A stretch of DNA of 32,706 bases from Candidatus Curtissbacteria bacterium. GTDB lineage: Bacteria; Patescibacteriota; Microgenomatia; Curtissbacterales; GWA2-41-24. This document shows, piece by piece, positions 31,255-32,706 of this stretch. How positions within the stretch are numbered: the first letter of the stretch is position 1; every line of letters starts with the position of its first letter. The stretch is from assembly GCA_016183325.1 (NCBI GenBank), contig JACPEV010000017.1, forward strand, positions 1 to 32,706, read 5' to 3'. The notes beneath the pieces are model-generated. The model was given only the letters and a program-made list of their open reading frames with translations. It had not been told where the DNA came from and did no database searches. The position numbers and the translations under genes are program-made.

Positions 31255-31292
31255 AACCGCGCAAATTCCGCAATTGCGTATTTTGCGCGGTT
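31255..31292. repeat. AACCGCGCAAA...TTTGCGCGGTT palindrome, copy 3
   Basis: Perfect 11-bp arms (31255-31265 and 31282-31292) with an inner perfect dyad CGCAATTGCG (31269-31278). It lies between the convergent Cas2-like and Xer genes and may also act as a terminator. Confidence 0.85.
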
Positions 31293-31324
31293 AGCAAATT
31301 AGGTTACTAGACCCAAAAATCATC

Positions 31325-32260
31325 TCATTTGTTACCACTATGGAAAGCCTTGTGGACCTCTTTTAAGCGGGCATTAGTTACGTGAGTGTAAATTTGGGTC
31401 GTGGCCACGTTTTTGTGCCCTAAAAGCTCTTGCACCGAGCGCAAATCCGCTCCATTCATCAACAAATCCGTAGCGTAGCTATGCCTTAAAACATGGGGCG
31501 TAGCCTTAATTGGCAAGCGCGCTTTTCTGACATATTTATCTAAAATTCGTTGAACCGATCTTGGAGTCAATCTCATTTTCTCACCATTAACAACCGGTTC
31601 CTGATTGCCGGCATAGCGAATAAAAAGCGGCTTAAAATGATCAACTCTCTTTTCCAGATATCTCTCTAGCCATAAAACCGCCCGATCCGAAAGAAAAACC
31701 ACCCTCGGCTTTTGCCCTTTGCCAATCACCCCAAACTCGCGTCTCTCCAGATTTACCTGATCTTTATTCAACCGACATAATTCTGAAACACGTAAGCCTG
31801 TTGAAAAAAGCATTTCAAGCAGTGCCTTGTCTCTCAAGCCTCGATCTTTGGCAATATCAGGCTGTGCCAAAAGCCGCTCAACCTGATCCCGATCTAAAAA
31901 CTTCAAAGATCTGGATTCGGTCTTTGGCAAATCGATCTTGTCCGGCGAAACAACCGCAAAATCCTTTCTTATCAGATATTTTAGAAAAGATCGCAGAGCA
32001 ATAATATAATAATTTTGGGTGACTTTTTTAATCGGTAAATTACCGTTTGGACTGTTATAATGGGCTAAATACACTCTATATCTGCGTATTATCTCGACAG
32101 TAATGTCAGACGGCCGCAAAATAGGGGAATGAGTCTTACTCCATGCCACAAAATTGTCCAAATAATGCCGGTAATCCCGAATCGTTAGGGGAGAGAGATT
32201 GCGCTCAATCTCTAAATACTCCAAGAATTCCTTTACTAGGGAAGTAAGATCAAAAACCAT
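31325..32260 (-). CDS. xerD: tyrosine recombinase, Xer type
   Basis: A 311-residue protein from the ATG at 32260. The N-terminal SAM-like core-binding domain (LVKEFLEYLEIERNLSPLTIRDY) precedes the catalytic domain. All active-site residues are present: Arg157 (STGLRVSEL), Lys in GKGQK, His256 and Arg259 (HVLRHSYA), His282 (ELLGHKN) and Tyr291 (TTQIYTH). Length and motif spacing fit XerC/XerD rather than phage integrases, so chromosome-dimer resolution at a dif site is the likely role. XerC and XerD cannot be told apart by eye. It may also act on some mobile repeats nearby. A TGTCAATTG repeat abuts its start. Confidence 0.85.
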   Translation of the reverse strand: MVFDLTSLVKEFLEYLEIERNLSPLTIRDYRHYLDNFVAWSKTHSPILRPSDITVEIIRRYRVYLAHYNSPNGNLPIKKVTQNYYIIALRSFLKYLIRKDFAVVSPDKIDLPKTESRSLKFLDRDQVERLLAQPDIAKDRGLRDKALLEMLFSTGLRVSELCRLNKDQVNLERREFGVIGKGQKPRVVFLSDRAVLWLERYLEKRVDHFKPLFIRYAGNQEPVVNGEKMRLTPRSVQRILDKYVRKARLPIKATPHVLRHSYATDLLMNGADLRSVQELLGHKNVATTQIYTHVTNARLKEVHKAFHSGNK

Positions 32261-32263
32261 TTT

Positions 32264-32296
32264 TGTCAATTGTCAGTTGTCAAATGTCAATTGTCT
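32264..32296. repeat. TGTCAATTG-type repeat before xer
   Basis: TGTCAATTGTCAGTTGTC, then AAATGTCAATTGTC, 4 bp upstream of the recombinase ATG on its promoter side. Same family as in the gyrB leader. Confidence 0.65.
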
Positions 32297-32301
32297 TAAA
32301 T

Positions 32302-32407
32302 ACTAACATTACCCCAGTTTGTGGCTAAATTGTCATGCTGAACTTGTTTCAGCATCTGGATCCTGAAATGAATTCAGGATGACAGATGAAAGTGGGGTAA
32401 TGTCAGT
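32302..32407. mobile_element. 106-bp MITE-like element with 15-bp inverted ends
   Basis: The ends ACTAACATTACCCCA (32302-32316) and TGGGGTAATGTCAGT (32393-32407) are inverted with one mismatch. The core has GTCATGCTGAA ... TTCAGGATGAC. About 90 bp match 10305-10422 almost perfectly, though that copy has an internal extra hairpin and lacks the right end. No ORF. Confidence 0.8.
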
Positions 32408-32447
32408 CTTAAATATAGTTTACAGTTAACAGGGCGGAGAAGTCAAC

Positions 32448-32510
32448 ATTGTGCGACGCTGGCAAATATGAGATTAACAATACCTAAAACTGGTGTGAGA
32501 ATTGTGCGAC
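32448..32510. repeat. direct repeats ATTGTGCGAC
   Basis: ATTGTGCGAC occurs at 32448-32457 and 32501-32510, 53 bp apart, downstream of the probable transposase tail. It may be part of an insertion-sequence end. A stretch like the 17.0-kb outer arm (ACTAACCTCTTAC) follows near 32547. Apart from these, 32408-32587 shows nothing I can call. Confidence 0.4.
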
Positions 32511-32587
32511 AAATGGCCTATTAATTGTTTTTTATGAGGAAAACTAACCTCTTACCAAAATATCCATGTTAAACAAGAATAGAAATG

Positions 32588-32706
32588 TCACCCCCTAAGA
32601 GGCAGTATTCTTTTCCTCCAGGGATGATTTACTGGCGGTTTCCAGTTGAGTTTATGGCCTGTTAGAATAAGCGGTTGTATTTTGGTTTTCGGTGGTCTGC
32701 GGGGCA
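32588..32706 (-). CDS. C-terminal tail of a probable transposase (partial)
   Basis: A minus-strand frame enters from the right edge and ends at the TGA at 32588 with 38 residues: KTKIQPLILTGHKLNWKPP, then NHPWRKRILPLRG. A basic, proline-rich tail ending near a HPWR motif is common in integrase-core transposases. The body lies outside the window, so the family cannot be assigned. ATTGTGCGAC repeats 80-140 bp downstream could belong to its insertion-sequence end. Confidence 0.4.
   Translation of the reverse strand, partial: PRRPPKTKIQPLILTGHKLNWKPPVNHPWRKRILPLRG

Noticed and set aside
31107..31310. 67-codon plus-strand ORF at the end of the Cas2-like gene
   Set aside because: It is out of frame within that gene, and its tail is the CGCGCAA palindrome.

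Overview
This 32.7-kb window is a piece of a bacterial chromosome with an AT-rich, compact gene set. It most resembles the Candidate Phyla Radiation (Patescibacteria, perhaps a Microgenomates lineage). That placement is an inference from several features: the style of the type IV pilus genes and pilins, large YfhO/DUF2723 membrane proteins, a lone Xer recombinase, a PaaX/Cas2-like protein, truncated GIY-YIG ORFs and dense small palindromic repeats. No rRNA or tRNA is visible to fix the taxonomy.

Layout. 1-1151: a nested palindromic repeat and prepilin peptidase (pilD). 1200-9567: an envelope-polymer neighbourhood with a YfhO-like protein, a DUF2723 protein, two further polytopic membrane proteins and a SAM methyltransferase. 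A RelE-type toxin-antitoxin pair with a frameshifted toxin and a fragment of a second DUF2723 gene interrupt it. 9736-16876: a type IV pilus block on the minus strand (two tandem pilins, pilC, pilT, pilB), split by an NADPH:quinone-reductase-like gene on the plus strand. 17152-24203: replication and topology genes (DNA polymerase III delta'-like, gyrB, gyrA), with a hypothetical gene and a TrpR/YerC-like regulator lodged between the gyrase subunits. 24298-29250: a GIY-YIG ORF inside a palindromic element, then carA and carB. 29272-32706: small hypothetical genes, a winged-helix/Cas2-like protein, a Xer recombinase, a MITE-like element and a probable transposase tail at the edge.

The most unusual content is the repeats. 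At least five palindrome families are present. One, with ends like GTCATTCTGGAG...CTCCAGGATGAC, is carried inside different outer inverted repeats. In one copy its apex holds a truncated GIY-YIG nuclease ORF. Members of several families sit in frame inside carA (three) and carB (three). One hairpin occurs in both genes in the same reading frame with compensatory base changes, so CarA and CarB share the peptide RLVRMRQAGVVL. This parallels the Rickettsia palindromic elements and is the best candidate for an undescribed mobile system here.

Two other themes stand out. Many genes have a -10 box only 6-12 nt before the start codon, which suggests widespread leaderless or near-leaderless mRNAs. There is also repeated micro-duplication of gene ends: three copies of the gyrB 3' end, a gyrA 5' relic, a DUF2723 N-terminal fragment and a duplicated small ORF tail. 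All gene identities come from reading motifs by eye; no database search was run.
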